In this document: in pieces, positions 17,754-25,726 of the stretch
Layout of the letters: every line of letters begins with the position of its first letter
Position numbering within the stretch: the stretch's first letter is position 1
From: Palsa-1033 sp963735455
GTDB taxonomy: Bacteria; Chloroflexota; Limnocylindria; Limnocylindrales; CSP1-4
Assembly (NCBI GenBank): GCA_963735455.1
Contig: CAVTKZ010000002.1
Span: forward strand, 744,001 to 808,000
DNA length: 64,000 nucleotides
Direction: 5' to 3'
The notes under the pieces: generated by a model
Databases searched by the model: none
What the model saw: the letters and a program-made list of their open reading frames with translations, nothing else
Told to the model about the DNA's origin: nothing
Translations under genes and position numbers: made by a program

Positions 17754-18491
17754 GTGAAGAAGCGCGACCCGCATATCGTCCTGGGCGTCGCCCCGGATGC
17801 CTCGCCGGCGGCCGTCAAGGCTGCCTGGCGGCGGTTGGCCCGGGCCAACCACCCGGACCTGAACGCCGGTGACCCGCTGGCGGCCCGGGCGGCAACCGCC
17901 CGGATGGTCGAGATCAACGCGGCCTACGAGCGCCTCCGGGAAGGTGGCAAGTCCGAGCGCGAGCATCGCAACGGGACGGGGCCTGGCGGACCGGCCGCGG
18001 GCGGCGCCCCGTTCGAGGCCGCCGGGGCCCGCCGAGGAGGGCCGCCCCCGCCGCGGCCCACCCGGCCGGTCACCGCCCACCTCGACACGACCGAGATGCT
18101 CTATACCCGCAACCGGACCACGAGCCCGGCCGGCCGCCACGGATCGCTCGGCCAGCCGGCCCGCCAGCACCGGGCGTCGAACCTCGGCCCGCGCCGGGCC
18201 TCGACTCCCACCGGGCCGCTCCGCCGCGGCCGCCAGCGCAACTTCCGGGCGCCGATCGTGCCCGGGCTCGAGGTGGCCCTCGCGACCGAGATGCCCTTCG
18301 GCAAGTTCCACGGCCATACCCTGGGCCAGATCGCCGGCTTCGAGCCGAGCTACATCGACTGGGTCTCGGGCACGATCACCCGCGACCCGGAGCTGGTCGC
18401 CGCCGCCCGGGTGGTGCGGGCCGAGCTCGACCGGCGGGGAATCGTCCGGCGCACCCGCGAGAGCCACGTCCTGCGGCCGGCCAGCGACTGA
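17754..18491 (+). CDS. DnaJ-domain protein with C-terminal FGKF (DUF3820-like) domain
   Basis: A 245-residue protein. Residues 4-62 are a J domain with the HPD tripeptide at 33-35, needed to stimulate DnaK ATPase. A long Arg/Pro/Gly-rich linker spans about 65-165. The C-terminal 70 residues, containing MPFGKFHGHTLGQIAGFEPSY, resemble the short domain found in DUF3820 proteins and at the C terminus of some exonucleases. There is no DnaJ zinc finger or substrate-binding domain, so it is not a general DnaJ. Its target is unknown. The GTG start is supported by the -10 box at 17742. Confidence 0.8.
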   Translation: MKKRDPHIVLGVAPDASPAAVKAAWRRLARANHPDLNAGDPLAARAATARMVEINAAYERLREGGKSEREHRNGTGPGGPAAGGAPFEAAGARRGGPPPPRPTRPVTAHLDTTEMLYTRNRTTSPAGRHGSLGQPARQHRASNLGPRRASTPTGPLRRGRQRNFRAPIVPGLEVALATEMPFGKFHGHTLGQIAGFEPSYIDWVSGTITRDPELVAAARVVRAELDRRGIVRRTRESHVLRPASD

Positions 18492-18935
18492 TCGGGGTGC
18501 CCGCCCGCCGGCGGAGGACATGAAAAGCGATCGACTCCGGTTGTGCCCCCGGGAGTCGATCGCTTCGATCAGATGAAGTGGCGATGATGCCTACCGTCGG
18601 TCGCAAGTCCCCGGGCCCGCTGGCCGATTGCTCATGGTTGCTCGATTCGTGACCCGGAAGGTCGGTGCCTCGGTTGACGGTCATTGGCCAACGGCCGGTG
18701 GATCGTCCTGTAGAAGAGACTCGACTGATCCCTGATCCGTGATCGACGCCCCGGGTTCCTCCCCGAGATGGCTCGCTCGACGGCGTGCCGCCAAGGTACG
18801 TCGCCCTCTTCCGGGGCACCATGGCCTATCCGTCCAATCCGGCCAGGGCCCTTGGTCGGGCGCACCGACGCACCACTCCATGGACACAGGTACCGGTGCG
18901 CGCACCAGCGCGATCGGGCCCCGCCCGTCGATCGC
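18492..18935. other. 444-base gap, no convincing gene
   Basis: Short frames exist here but none has a family match or neighbour-like codon use. The only clear structure is the long hairpin at 18525-18565. Confidence 0.55.
18525..18565. terminator. perfect 14-bp hairpin, possible bidirectional terminator
   Basis: The arms at 18525-18538 (AAGCGATCGACTCC) and 18552-18565 (GGAGTCGATCGCTT) pair perfectly around a 13-base loop. It follows the DnaJ gene stop by 33 bases and lies between convergent genes. No clear T run follows, so a terminator role is likely but not certain. Confidence 0.55.
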
Positions 18936-20216
18936 CTAGAGGACCTCGCGTTCGCGTTCGACGAACTGCCGGTCGAGCCGGAACGGAGAGCCGCCGTCCG
19001 GCTCGGCGCGCAATCCGGCCTCGGGCGCCGTCGAGCGGCCGGTGATCAGGTCGACCAGCAGGCGGCTGCCGCCGGCCGAGGCCATCACCCCGTGGCCGCT
19101 GTAGCCGCCGTTGAGCCACAGGCCGCGGACGGCGGTTGGCGACACGTAGGGACGGTGGTCGGGGGTGATCTCGTACTGGCCGGCCTGGACCGTGAACGAC
19201 GCCCCGCCCGCGTTCCAGGCATCGGCCCAGAACGGGCTGATCCGGGCGACCGAGACCGGCGAGGCCGGATCGAGCAGGCGGAAGCCGGCGTCGGCCGGCG
19301 CCGGCGGCGACCAGGACGGAGCGTCGGGCGGCGTGCTCGGATCTGTCTGGAGGACCAGCGCGCCGCGCAGCCAGGGCCGCCAGTGGGCGCCTGTCTCCTC
19401 GTCGATCGTCATCGGGGCGTCGACCGGCACGGCGGGCAGGTCGGCCACCAGGACCTTGCTCCGAACCGTGGGCGCCAGGGCGATCGACAGCCCGGCCAGC
19501 TCGGCCGTCCGGGCCAGGAACGGGCCGGTCGCGATGATCACGACAGGCGCGGCGATCGAGTGGTGGCGGGTCTCGACGGCGACCACCCGGTCCCCGACCA
19601 GGCGCAAGCCGGTGGCCCGCTCGCCCAGGCAGAAGGTGGCCTCGGCGCTGCCCGCCGGCCGTTCGACGCCGCTCCCGTTCGAGGCGGCGAGGGCGTAGCC
19701 GAGGGCCACCCGGACCTGGTCGATGAAGCCATCCCCGGCCCGGAACCGGGCGCCCAGCACCTCGGGCGCCACGTGCGGAAAACGCGCCCGTGTCTCGTCC
19801 CCGCTGAGCAGCTCCACGTCGGTCAACCCGAAGCCGTGCTGGCGCTCGACCATCCGCCGCTGGCGATCGAGCGCGGCCGGGTCGGTGGTGCAGAACAGGT
19901 AGCCCTGCGGCCGCAGCCGGATGTCGTAGCCGGCTAGGCCGGTCCGGCCGGCGAAATCGAAGAGCAGCTCGACGCCCTCCCGGACGAGGGCCAGCTCCTC
20001 GAGGTTGTCGTGCTGGAGCCGGTAGGCCCCCGTGGCGGCCGCCGTGGTCAGCGTCGCCGGCTGCGGCCGGGCATCGAGGACCACCGTCCGCAGCCCGGCC
20101 GCCGTCGCGTAGAACGCGCTGGCGCAGCCGATCACCCCGGCGCCGATGATCACGACGTCGGCCGTCGCCGGCGGCGGGCCGCTGCGCAGCGTGAACGGAG
20201 ACTCGGGCTGGACCAT
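18936..20216 (-). CDS. FAD-dependent amino acid/amine oxidase (DAO family)
   Basis: A 426-residue flavoprotein of the D-amino acid/sarcosine oxidase family. The dinucleotide loop is ADVVIIGAGVIGCASAFYA near 19-37, ending in the acidic residue of VVLDARP. The C terminus has LWLNGGYSGHGVMASAGGSRLLVDLI, the usual second FAD-contacting segment. It should oxidise a C-N bond of an amino acid or N-methyl amine; the substrate is not determined. The ATG at 20216 is placed by a TATCGT -10 box seven bases upstream. It diverges from a small lipoprotein gene with 57 bases between starts. Confidence 0.87.
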   Translation of the reverse strand: MVQPESPFTLRSGPPPATADVVIIGAGVIGCASAFYATAAGLRTVVLDARPQPATLTTAAATGAYRLQHDNLEELALVREGVELLFDFAGRTGLAGYDIRLRPQGYLFCTTDPAALDRQRRMVERQHGFGLTDVELLSGDETRARFPHVAPEVLGARFRAGDGFIDQVRVALGYALAASNGSGVERPAGSAEATFCLGERATGLRLVGDRVVAVETRHHSIAAPVVIIATGPFLARTAELAGLSIALAPTVRSKVLVADLPAVPVDAPMTIDEETGAHWRPWLRGALVLQTDPSTPPDAPSWSPPAPADAGFRLLDPASPVSVARISPFWADAWNAGGASFTVQAGQYEITPDHRPYVSPTAVRGLWLNGGYSGHGVMASAGGSRLLVDLITGRSTAPEAGLRAEPDGGSPFRLDRQFVEREREVL

Positions 20217-20223
20217 CTCGCCG

Positions 20224-20229
20224 ACGATA
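20224..20229 (-). promoter_or_regulatory. leaderless -10 box for the FAD oxidase
   Basis: TATCGT on the minus strand ends seven bases before the ATG at 20216. Confidence 0.6.
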
Positions 20230-20260
20230 GCGCCTTCAGGCGGTCCGGGAGGCCCCGTCG

Positions 20261-20266
20261 TATCCT
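20261..20266 (+). promoter_or_regulatory. leaderless -10 box for the lipoprotein
   Basis: TATCCT ends seven bases before the ATG at 20274. Confidence 0.6.
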
Positions 20267-20273
20267 CGCCGCG

Positions 20274-20879
20274 ATGACCCTGCCTTCCCCGGCCCTCCGC
20301 CTGACTGCCTTGCTGTGCCTGGCCCTCGGCCTGGCAGTCAGCCTGGCCGCGTGCGTCGATGACGCCACTCCGGTCGGCTCGTTCGACCCCTCCCAGCCGT
20401 GCAATGGGGCGGACAGCCAGGTGATGGTCGGTGCCTATCCCGACCTCGAGGCGGCGCTGCCGACGAGCCTGGCCGGGGTCGCCCCGACCAGCCTGGTTTC
20501 CGGCCGGCTGTGTTCCGCGAACACGCTCGGCACGCTCTACGCCCTGGGAATCCACGAGACGCAGTTCGCCAGCGAGGTCTGGAACCGGGGCGGCGGCTCG
20601 GGGATCCAGCTGACCCTGATGTCGGCCGGCGGCCTGACCGTGGCCAACGTGCTCGAGTCGTACACGAGCGGGGCGGCCAACGCGCCCAAGGTCCACAGCC
20701 TCAAGACGACCAACGTGACGGTCAACGGGCTGGCCGGCATGCGCGACGACATCGAGAACGACGACTACGCCCAGGACGTGGTCGTGTGGCCGGGCGCGGC
20801 AGCCGGCCAGGTCCGGGTCGTGATCACCTCGAACATCCACGAACCTGACCTGCAGGCCGCCCTGGCCGTGTTCCGCTGA
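20274..20879 (+). CDS. small exported lipoprotein, unknown function
   Basis: A 201-residue protein with a lipoprotein signal: a hydrophobic stretch LTALLCLALGLAVSLAAC ends in a lipobox LAAC with the modified Cys near 27. The mature part has no recognised domain; it contains two more Cys residues and a final VVWPGAAAGQVRVVITSN region that looks beta-rich. It should be anchored on the outer face of the membrane. The start is set by the -10 box at 20261. It lies upstream of the mutase gene but has its own promoter, so a functional link is not implied. Confidence 0.75.
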   Translation: MTLPSPALRLTALLCLALGLAVSLAACVDDATPVGSFDPSQPCNGADSQVMVGAYPDLEAALPTSLAGVAPTSLVSGRLCSANTLGTLYALGIHETQFASEVWNRGGGSGIQLTLMSAGGLTVANVLESYTSGAANAPKVHSLKTTNVTVNGLAGMRDDIENDDYAQDVVVWPGAAAGQVRVVITSNIHEPDLQAALAVFR

Positions 20880-20897
20880 GCCGGCTGGACCTCGTGC

Positions 20898-20903
20898 TAG
20901 AGT
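20898..20903 (+). promoter_or_regulatory. leaderless -10 box for the mutase large subunit
   Basis: TAGAGT ends seven bases before the ATG at 20911. Confidence 0.6.
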
Positions 20904-20910
20904 CGCGGCC

Positions 20911-22671
20911 ATGACGTGGTCAGCGCGCCGGCGTGCCTGGCAGGAGCGGCGCCTCGGCGAGGCCCTCCGCCGGGCGCCTGAGCGGCGAACCGGCTTCAGC
21001 ACGATCAGCGACGTCGAGGTCGAGCGGCTCTACGGGCCCTGGAGCTGGGCCGAGGGATCCGACGGCGAACCCAGCGGGCCGGGCGGGCCGACGGCGCTCG
21101 ATCACCTCGGCGAGGCCCTCCGCGCGGGGCGCTGGGATGCCTTCGACCCGCTCCGCGATGTTGGCCTGCCGGGCGAGCCGCCGTTCACCCGGGGAATCCA
21201 TCCGACGGCCTATCGCAGCCGGCTATGGACGATGCGGATGTTCGCCGGCTTCGGCGCCGCCGAGGACACCAACGCCCGGTTCCGGCAGCTCCTGGCGGCC
21301 GGCCAGACGGGCCTGTCGATCGCCTTCGACATGCCCACCCTGTATGGCTACGACACCGACGACCCGGAGGCCGAGGGCGAGTTCGGCACGTGCGGGGTGG
21401 CGGTCAGCAGCCTGGCCGACATGGAGATCCTGCTGGCCGACCTGCCCCTCGAGCGGATCAGCACGTCGATGACGATCAACTCGCCGGCCGCTCCGATCTG
21501 GGCGATGTATATCGCCGCCGCCGAGAAGCGCGGAGTGCCCCGGGCGGCCCTGGAGGGGACCCTCCAGAACGACATCCTCAAGGAGTTCGTGGCCCAGAAG
21601 GAGTTCCTCTTCCCGCCCGCCGCCTCGATCCGGCTGGTGACCGACACGATCGAGTTCGGGACCCGCGAGCTGCCCCGCTGGAACACGATCTCGATCAGCG
21701 GCTACCACATCCGGGAGGCGGGCTCGACGGCCGTCCAGGAGCTGGCCTTCACGATCGCCGACGGGATGGCCTACGTCGAGGAGTGCCTCCGACGCGGGCT
21801 GCGGATCGACGACTTCGCCCCGCGCCTGAGCTTCTTCTTCAACAGCCACAGCGACTTCTTCGAGGAGATCGCCAAATTCCGGGCGGCTCGCCGGATCTGG
21901 TACCGGCTGATGACCGAGCGCTACCGGGCCGAGAACGAGCGCTCGACCTGGATGCGCTTCCACACCCAGACCGCCGGGGTCAGCCTGACCGCCCAACAGC
22001 CGCTCAACAACCTGACCCGGGTCGCGATCCAGGCCCTGGCCGCCGTTCTGGGCGGGACCCAGTCGCTCCATACCGATGCCTATGACGAGGCCTGGGCGGT
22101 GCCCTCGGCCGAGGCGGCTCTCCTCGCCCTCCGCCAGCAGCAGATCATCGCCGAGGAGTCGGGGGTGGCCAGCACCGTCGACCCGCTTGGCGGGAGCTGG
22201 TTCGTCGAAGCGCTGACGAACACGACCGAGCGGGCCGTGTGGCGCTATCTCGACGAGATCGACCGGCGGGGCGGGATGGTCGCGGCGATCGGCGAGGGCT
22301 ATCCCCAGCGCGAGATTGCCGATGCCGCCTACCGCTTCCAGCGCGAGCTCGACGCCGGCGAGCGGACGATCGTGGGCGTCAACAGCCAGGTCGACCCGGA
22401 CGAGCGCCTGGCGATTCCGCTGCTCGAGGTGTCCGACGAATCGAAGCGCCGCCAGCTGGACCGGCTTTCGCGCACGCGCCGCGAGCGCGATGCCATAGCG
22501 GTCGAGGCGGCGCTGGCCGGGCTGCGCGAGGCGGCCTCGCGGCCGGGCTCGTCGGACGCCAACCTGATGCCCCACTTCCTGCGCTGCGCCGAGGCCTACG
22601 CCACGCTCGGCGAGCAGTGTGCCGTCCTGCGCCAGGTCTTCGGCGAGTACCGCGAGCCGGTCGCCGTCTGA
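20911..22671 (+). CDS. acyl-CoA mutase large (catalytic) subunit, isobutyryl-CoA-mutase-like residues
   Basis: A 586-residue B12-dependent acyl-CoA mutase large subunit lacking the cobalamin domain, which is encoded separately at 32998. The substrate barrel is seen as TMRMFAGFGAAEDTNARFR near 107-125, GQTGLSIAFDMPTLYGYD near 131-148, and TLQNDILKEFVAQKEFLFPP near 217-236. The two residues that select substrate are Phe111 and Gln229. In methylmalonyl-CoA mutase these are Tyr89 and Arg207, and in isobutyryl-CoA mutase Phe80 and Gln198; the 118-residue spacing is identical. Ala138 argues against 2-hydroxyisobutyryl-CoA mutase, which has Asp there. An automatic label of methylmalonyl-CoA mutase would probably be wrong. 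Confidence 0.88.
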   Translation: MTWSARRRAWQERRLGEALRRAPERRTGFSTISDVEVERLYGPWSWAEGSDGEPSGPGGPTALDHLGEALRAGRWDAFDPLRDVGLPGEPPFTRGIHPTAYRSRLWTMRMFAGFGAAEDTNARFRQLLAAGQTGLSIAFDMPTLYGYDTDDPEAEGEFGTCGVAVSSLADMEILLADLPLERISTSMTINSPAAPIWAMYIAAAEKRGVPRAALEGTLQNDILKEFVAQKEFLFPPAASIRLVTDTIEFGTRELPRWNTISISGYHIREAGSTAVQELAFTIADGMAYVEECLRRGLRIDDFAPRLSFFFNSHSDFFEEIAKFRAARRIWYRLMTERYRAENERSTWMRFHTQTAGVSLTAQQPLNNLTRVAIQALAAVLGGTQSLHTDAYDEAWAVPSAEAALLALRQQQIIAEESGVASTVDPLGGSWFVEALTNTTERAVWRYLDEIDRRGGMVAAIGEGYPQREIADAAYRFQRELDAGERTIVGVNSQVDPDERLAIPLLEVSDESKRRQLDRLSRTRRERDAIAVEAALAGLREAASRPGSSDANLMPHFLRCAEAYATLGEQCAVLRQVFGEYREPVAV

Positions 22672-22687
22672 CGACGCGCGGCCCGAG

Positions 22688-22693
22688 TACCAT
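22688..22693 (+). promoter_or_regulatory. leaderless -10 box for the DinB-like gene
   Basis: TACCAT ends six bases before the ATG at 22700. Confidence 0.6.
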
Positions 22694-22699
22694 CCGGGC

Positions 22700-23179
22700 A
22701 TGTACTCCGATGCCCTAGAGTTCCTTGAAGACGAACGAGCCGCCTGGCTGCCCTTCGAGGCCCTCCTCGACCTGAGCGATGCGGCCCTGTCGGTGCCCCT
22801 CGATGGCGCCCACGGCTGGTCGGGCCGCGACCTGATGGCCCACCTGACCTACTGGCAGGAGGTGGCCCTGGCGGTCGCCCGCGAGCTCGCCCTGCGCGAG
22901 ACGAGCGAGACGAAGGCCAAGTCCGACGCCGACTGGGATGCTCGGGGCGATGCCTGGAATGAGGAGATCCGGCTGGCAGGTCTGGCCCTGCCGCTGGACG
23001 AGGTCCGCTCCCGCTTCCGGCTGATCCCCGGCGAGCTGCGCGGCTACCTCACCGTCGTGCCCGAGACGCGCTGGCTGAAGAACACCGAGTACGAGAACTT
23101 CTTCCTGAACGAGACGACCGACCACTACGCGGCCCACATGGCCGACCTCGCCGCCGTCCTCGCCGGCGCGCCGACCTGA
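22700..23179 (+). CDS. DinB/maleylpyruvate-isomerase-like helical protein
   Basis: A 159-residue protein of the DinB-like four-helix bundle superfamily. WSGRDLMAHLTYWQEVALAVA near 40-60 is the conserved helix with a metal-ligand His, and the C-terminal ETTDHYAAHMADLAAVL supplies two more His residues. Members often use mycothiol or another thiol cofactor or act in detoxification; the reaction here is unknown. The start follows the -10 box at 22688. It converges on the thioredoxin gene. Confidence 0.78.
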   Translation: MYSDALEFLEDERAAWLPFEALLDLSDAALSVPLDGAHGWSGRDLMAHLTYWQEVALAVARELALRETSETKAKSDADWDARGDAWNEEIRLAGLALPLDEVRSRFRLIPGELRGYLTVVPETRWLKNTEYENFFLNETTDHYAAHMADLAAVLAGAPT

Positions 23180-23211
23180 CGCCCGCCCGGCTAGGCCACC
23201 GGCGGCCAGGC

Positions 23212-23607
23212 TTAGCTGGCGCGCTCGGCCGGGGTAGCCGGCTCGACCACGGCCGCGGGCTCGACCTTGGCGGCCGGCTTGCTGAAGGTGGCCAGGCCGA
23301 ACTGCTGCTCGAGCTGCTCCATCGGCCGGAAGCCGACGACGCCCATCGGCTGCTGGCCGGGCCGGAAGAACGCGATCGTGGGGATGCTCATGATCCCGTA
23401 CTTCTGGGAGAGGCTGGGGTTGGCGTCGACGTCGACCTTGACCACGTCGACGGTGCCGTCGTACTTCGCGGCGATCTTCTCCATCTCCGGGGCGACCATC
23501 TTGCACGGTCCGCACCAGGTGGCCCAGAAGTCGACCACAACCGGTCGCTCGTTCTTGATCACCATCTCGTCGAATGTCGCGTCGGTGACTACCTTGATCT
23601 CGGCCAT
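23212..23607 (-). CDS. trxA: thioredoxin
   Basis: A 131-residue thioredoxin with active site WCGPCK (Cys32 and Cys35) and the cis-Pro loop SIPTIAFF. It reduces protein disulfides, fed by thioredoxin reductase. The last 25 residues after the fold are an Ala/Val/Pro/Glu-rich tail not present in standard thioredoxins. A GAGAAAGGA ribosome site precedes the ATG. The gene lies 27 bases downstream of an ArsR-family regulator and is probably co-transcribed from its promoter. Confidence 0.92.
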   Translation of the reverse strand: MAEIKVVTDATFDEMVIKNERPVVVDFWATWCGPCKMVAPEMEKIAAKYDGTVDVVKVDVDANPSLSQKYGIMSIPTIAFFRPGQQPMGVVGFRPMEQLEQQFGLATFSKPAAKVEPAAVVEPATPAERAS

Positions 23608-23634
23608 TGCGGGCCACGATCCTTTCTCCCGCTG

Positions 23635-23931
23635 CTAGCGGGCAAACGTCTGAATGAGCTGGTAAGCCTCGAGGACCCGGGGGTCCGAAAGGCGGTAATA
23701 GATGGTGGTGCCCTCGCGCCGGCTCGTGACGAGCCCGGCGCTGCGGAGGACGGCGAGATGCTGGCTCATGTTCGGGACCTGGCAGCCGACCTGGCCTGAC
23801 AGGTCACCGACGGATTGCTCGCCCCGGGCGAGGCATTCGAGGACGCACAGCCGCTTGGGATCAGCCAGGGCCCGCCCGACGGCGGCAAAGCGCTGTCGCT
23901 CGTGCTCGGATGACGGCTGGGCCTGTTCCAT
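23635..23931 (-). CDS. ArsR-family transcriptional regulator
   Basis: A 98-residue winged helix-turn-helix repressor. The DNA-recognition helix is VPNMSQHLAVLRSAGLV near 49-65 and the wing is SRREGTTIYYRL near 67-78. It has two Cys residues in LCVLECL near 27-33 and one in VGCQV, which could sense metal or redox state. It heads an operon with thioredoxin, so a thiol-redox sensor is a fair guess. The start is leaderless, six bases after a TATATT -10 box, and a palindrome overlaps the -35, which suggests autoregulation. Confidence 0.85.
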   Translation of the reverse strand: MEQAQPSSEHERQRFAAVGRALADPKRLCVLECLARGEQSVGDLSGQVGCQVPNMSQHLAVLRSAGLVTSRREGTTIYYRLSDPRVLEAYQLIQTFAR

Positions 23932-23937
23932 GGGTCG

Positions 23938-23967
23938 AATATATCACCTTGTTGCGCAAGCGCGCAA
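23938..23967 (-). promoter_or_regulatory. arsR-trxA promoter with overlapping palindromic operator
   Basis: On the minus strand a -35 of TTGCGC at 23962-23967 and a -10 of TATATT at 23938-23943 are separated by 18 bases. A palindrome, TTGCGC-aagc-GCGCAA, at 23952-23967 covers the -35 and most of the spacer, a natural repressor site for the ArsR protein whose start is at 23931. Confidence 0.6.
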
Positions 23968-23992
23968 GTGTCTCGATCCGGGCGGCGCCCGG

Positions 23993-23998
23993 TACCCT
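23993..23998 (+). promoter_or_regulatory. leaderless -10 box for the ABC-F gene
   Basis: TACCCT ends six bases before the ATG at 24005. Confidence 0.6.
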
Positions 23999-24004
23999 TG
24001 AACG

Positions 24005-25682
24005 ATGGCCCACGAGTTCATCTACACCACCTACAAGCTGGCCCGCCACTATCCGCCCGACCGGACCGTGCTCGAGAACATCTCGATCTCGTTCTACCCG
24101 GGGGCCAAGATCGGGGTCATCGGCGCGAACGGCGCGGGCAAGTCCAGCCTGCTCCGGATCATGGCCGGCCTCGACGACGGGTTCAGCGGTGAAGCCCGCC
24201 TGACGCCGGGCTTCACGGTGGGCTACCTGGCCCAGGAGCCGGAGCTCGACCCGGCCAAGGATGTCAAGGGCAACGTCCTCGATGGCGTGCGCGAGGTCCA
24301 GGCGCTCATCGAGGCCTACAACGCGGTGCTGGCCAAGTGGTCGGATCCCGATGCCGACTACGACGCGATCGGCCGGGAGCAGGCGGTCCTCGAGGACCGG
24401 ATCGCGGCGACCGATGCCTGGAGCCTGGAGCGCAACGTCGAGATCGCGATGGACGCCCTGCGCTGCCCGCCCGACGACGCGAACGTGACGATCCTGTCGG
24501 GCGGCGAGAAGCGCCGGGTCGCCCTGTGCCGGCTGCTCCTCAGCCACCCCGATTTGCTCCTGCTCGACGAGCCGACCAACCACCTCGATGCCGAGTCGGT
24601 CGAGTGGCTGGAGCGCTTCCTCCAGGAGTACTCGGGCACGGTCGTGGCGATCACCCATGACCGGTACTTCCTCGACAACGTCGCCCAGTGGATCCTCGAG
24701 CTCGACCGGGGCCGGGGCATCCCGTTCGAGGGCAACTACTCGAGCTGGCTCGAGCAGAAGCTGGACCGCCTGGCCGGCGAGGAGCGCGCCGGCGACGCCC
24801 GCCAGCGGACGCTCGCCCGCGAGCTCGAGTGGGTCCGCCTGGCGCCGCGGGCCCGCCAGGCGAAGGGCAAGGCCCGCCTGGGCGCCTACGAGAAGCTGCT
24901 GGCCGAGGCCAATGACGCGAAGGGCGCTGCCCGCGAGCTCGAGATCGCGATCCCGCCCGGACCGCGCCTGGGCGAGACGGTCATCGAGGTCAAGGACCTG
25001 CGCAAGGCGTTCGGCGCCAAGCTGCTGATCGACGACCTGACGCTTCTCGCTGCCCAAGGCCGGGATCGTCGGGATCATCGGCGCCAACGGGGCCGGCAAG
25101 ACGACCCTCTTCCGGATGATCGTCGGCCAGGAGCCGCCCGATGGCGGCCGGATCACGATCGGCGACACGGTCCAGCTGGCGTACGTCGACCAGAGCCGGG
25201 ACGATCTGCGGGCCGACGCGACCGTCTACGAGGAGATCAGCGGCGGCAACGAGTTCATCAAGGTCGGCCCGCGGGAGCTGCCGGCACGGGCCTACGTCTC
25301 GAGCTTCAACTTCCGGGGCACGGACCAGCAGAAGCCAGTCGGCCAGCTGTCCGGCGGGGAGCGCAACCGGGTCCACCTGGCCAAGCTCCTGAAGTCCGGC
25401 GGCAATGTCCTGCTCCTCGACGAGCCGACCAACGACCTCGACGTGGACACCTTGCGGGCGCTGGAAGCCGGGCTCGAGTCCTTCCCGGGCTGCGCCGTCG
25501 TGATCAGCCACGATCGCTGGTTCCTGGATCGGATCGCGACCCACGTCCTGGCCTTCGAGGGCGACAGCGTCGTGCGCTGGTTCGAGGGCAACTTCAGCGA
25601 CTACGAGGCGTTCCGCCACCGCGAGCTGGGGACCGCTGCCGACCAGCCCCACCGGATCCGCTACAAGCGGCTGGCGAGCTAG
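24005..25682 (+). CDS. ettA: ABC-F ATPase EttA-like (one frame break)
   Basis: A soluble tandem ABC ATPase of the ABC-F family, close to energy-dependent translational throttle EttA, which binds the ribosomal E site. The first cassette has Walker A GANGAGKSS, signature LSGGEKRR and LLLLDEPTNHLDAESVEWLE. A linker with the Arg-rich ARQAKGKARL helix follows. The second cassette has GANGAGKTTLFRM, LSGGERNRVHLAK and LLLDEPTNDLDVDTLRALE. An extra base near 25043 breaks the frame between the two cassettes; skipping it restores FSLPKAGIVGIIGANGAG. With that correction the protein has the full family length of about 558 residues. Confidence 0.88.
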
Positions 25683-25714
25683 CCCCGGCCGCGCGCCGGC
25701 CACGGCGCGGCTGA

Positions 25715-25720
25715 CATACT
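25715..25720 (+). promoter_or_regulatory. leaderless -10 box for the threonine ammonia-lyase
   Basis: CATACT ends six bases before the ATG at 25727. Confidence 0.5.
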
Positions 25721-25726
25721 CCGGCC

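Noticed and set aside
18632..18865. 77-codon minus-strand frame in the gap before the FAD oxidase
   Set aside because: No ribosome site, no -10 box and no family resemblance; other frames over the same bases are equally open.
20911..22671. 2-hydroxyisobutyryl-CoA mutase
   Set aside because: The position that is Asp in that enzyme is Ala138 here, and the Ile position is Phe111.
25030..25060. Programmed frameshift in the EttA-like gene
   Set aside because: No slippery heptamer or downstream structure is evident, and the same kind of one-base break occurs in many unrelated genes here.
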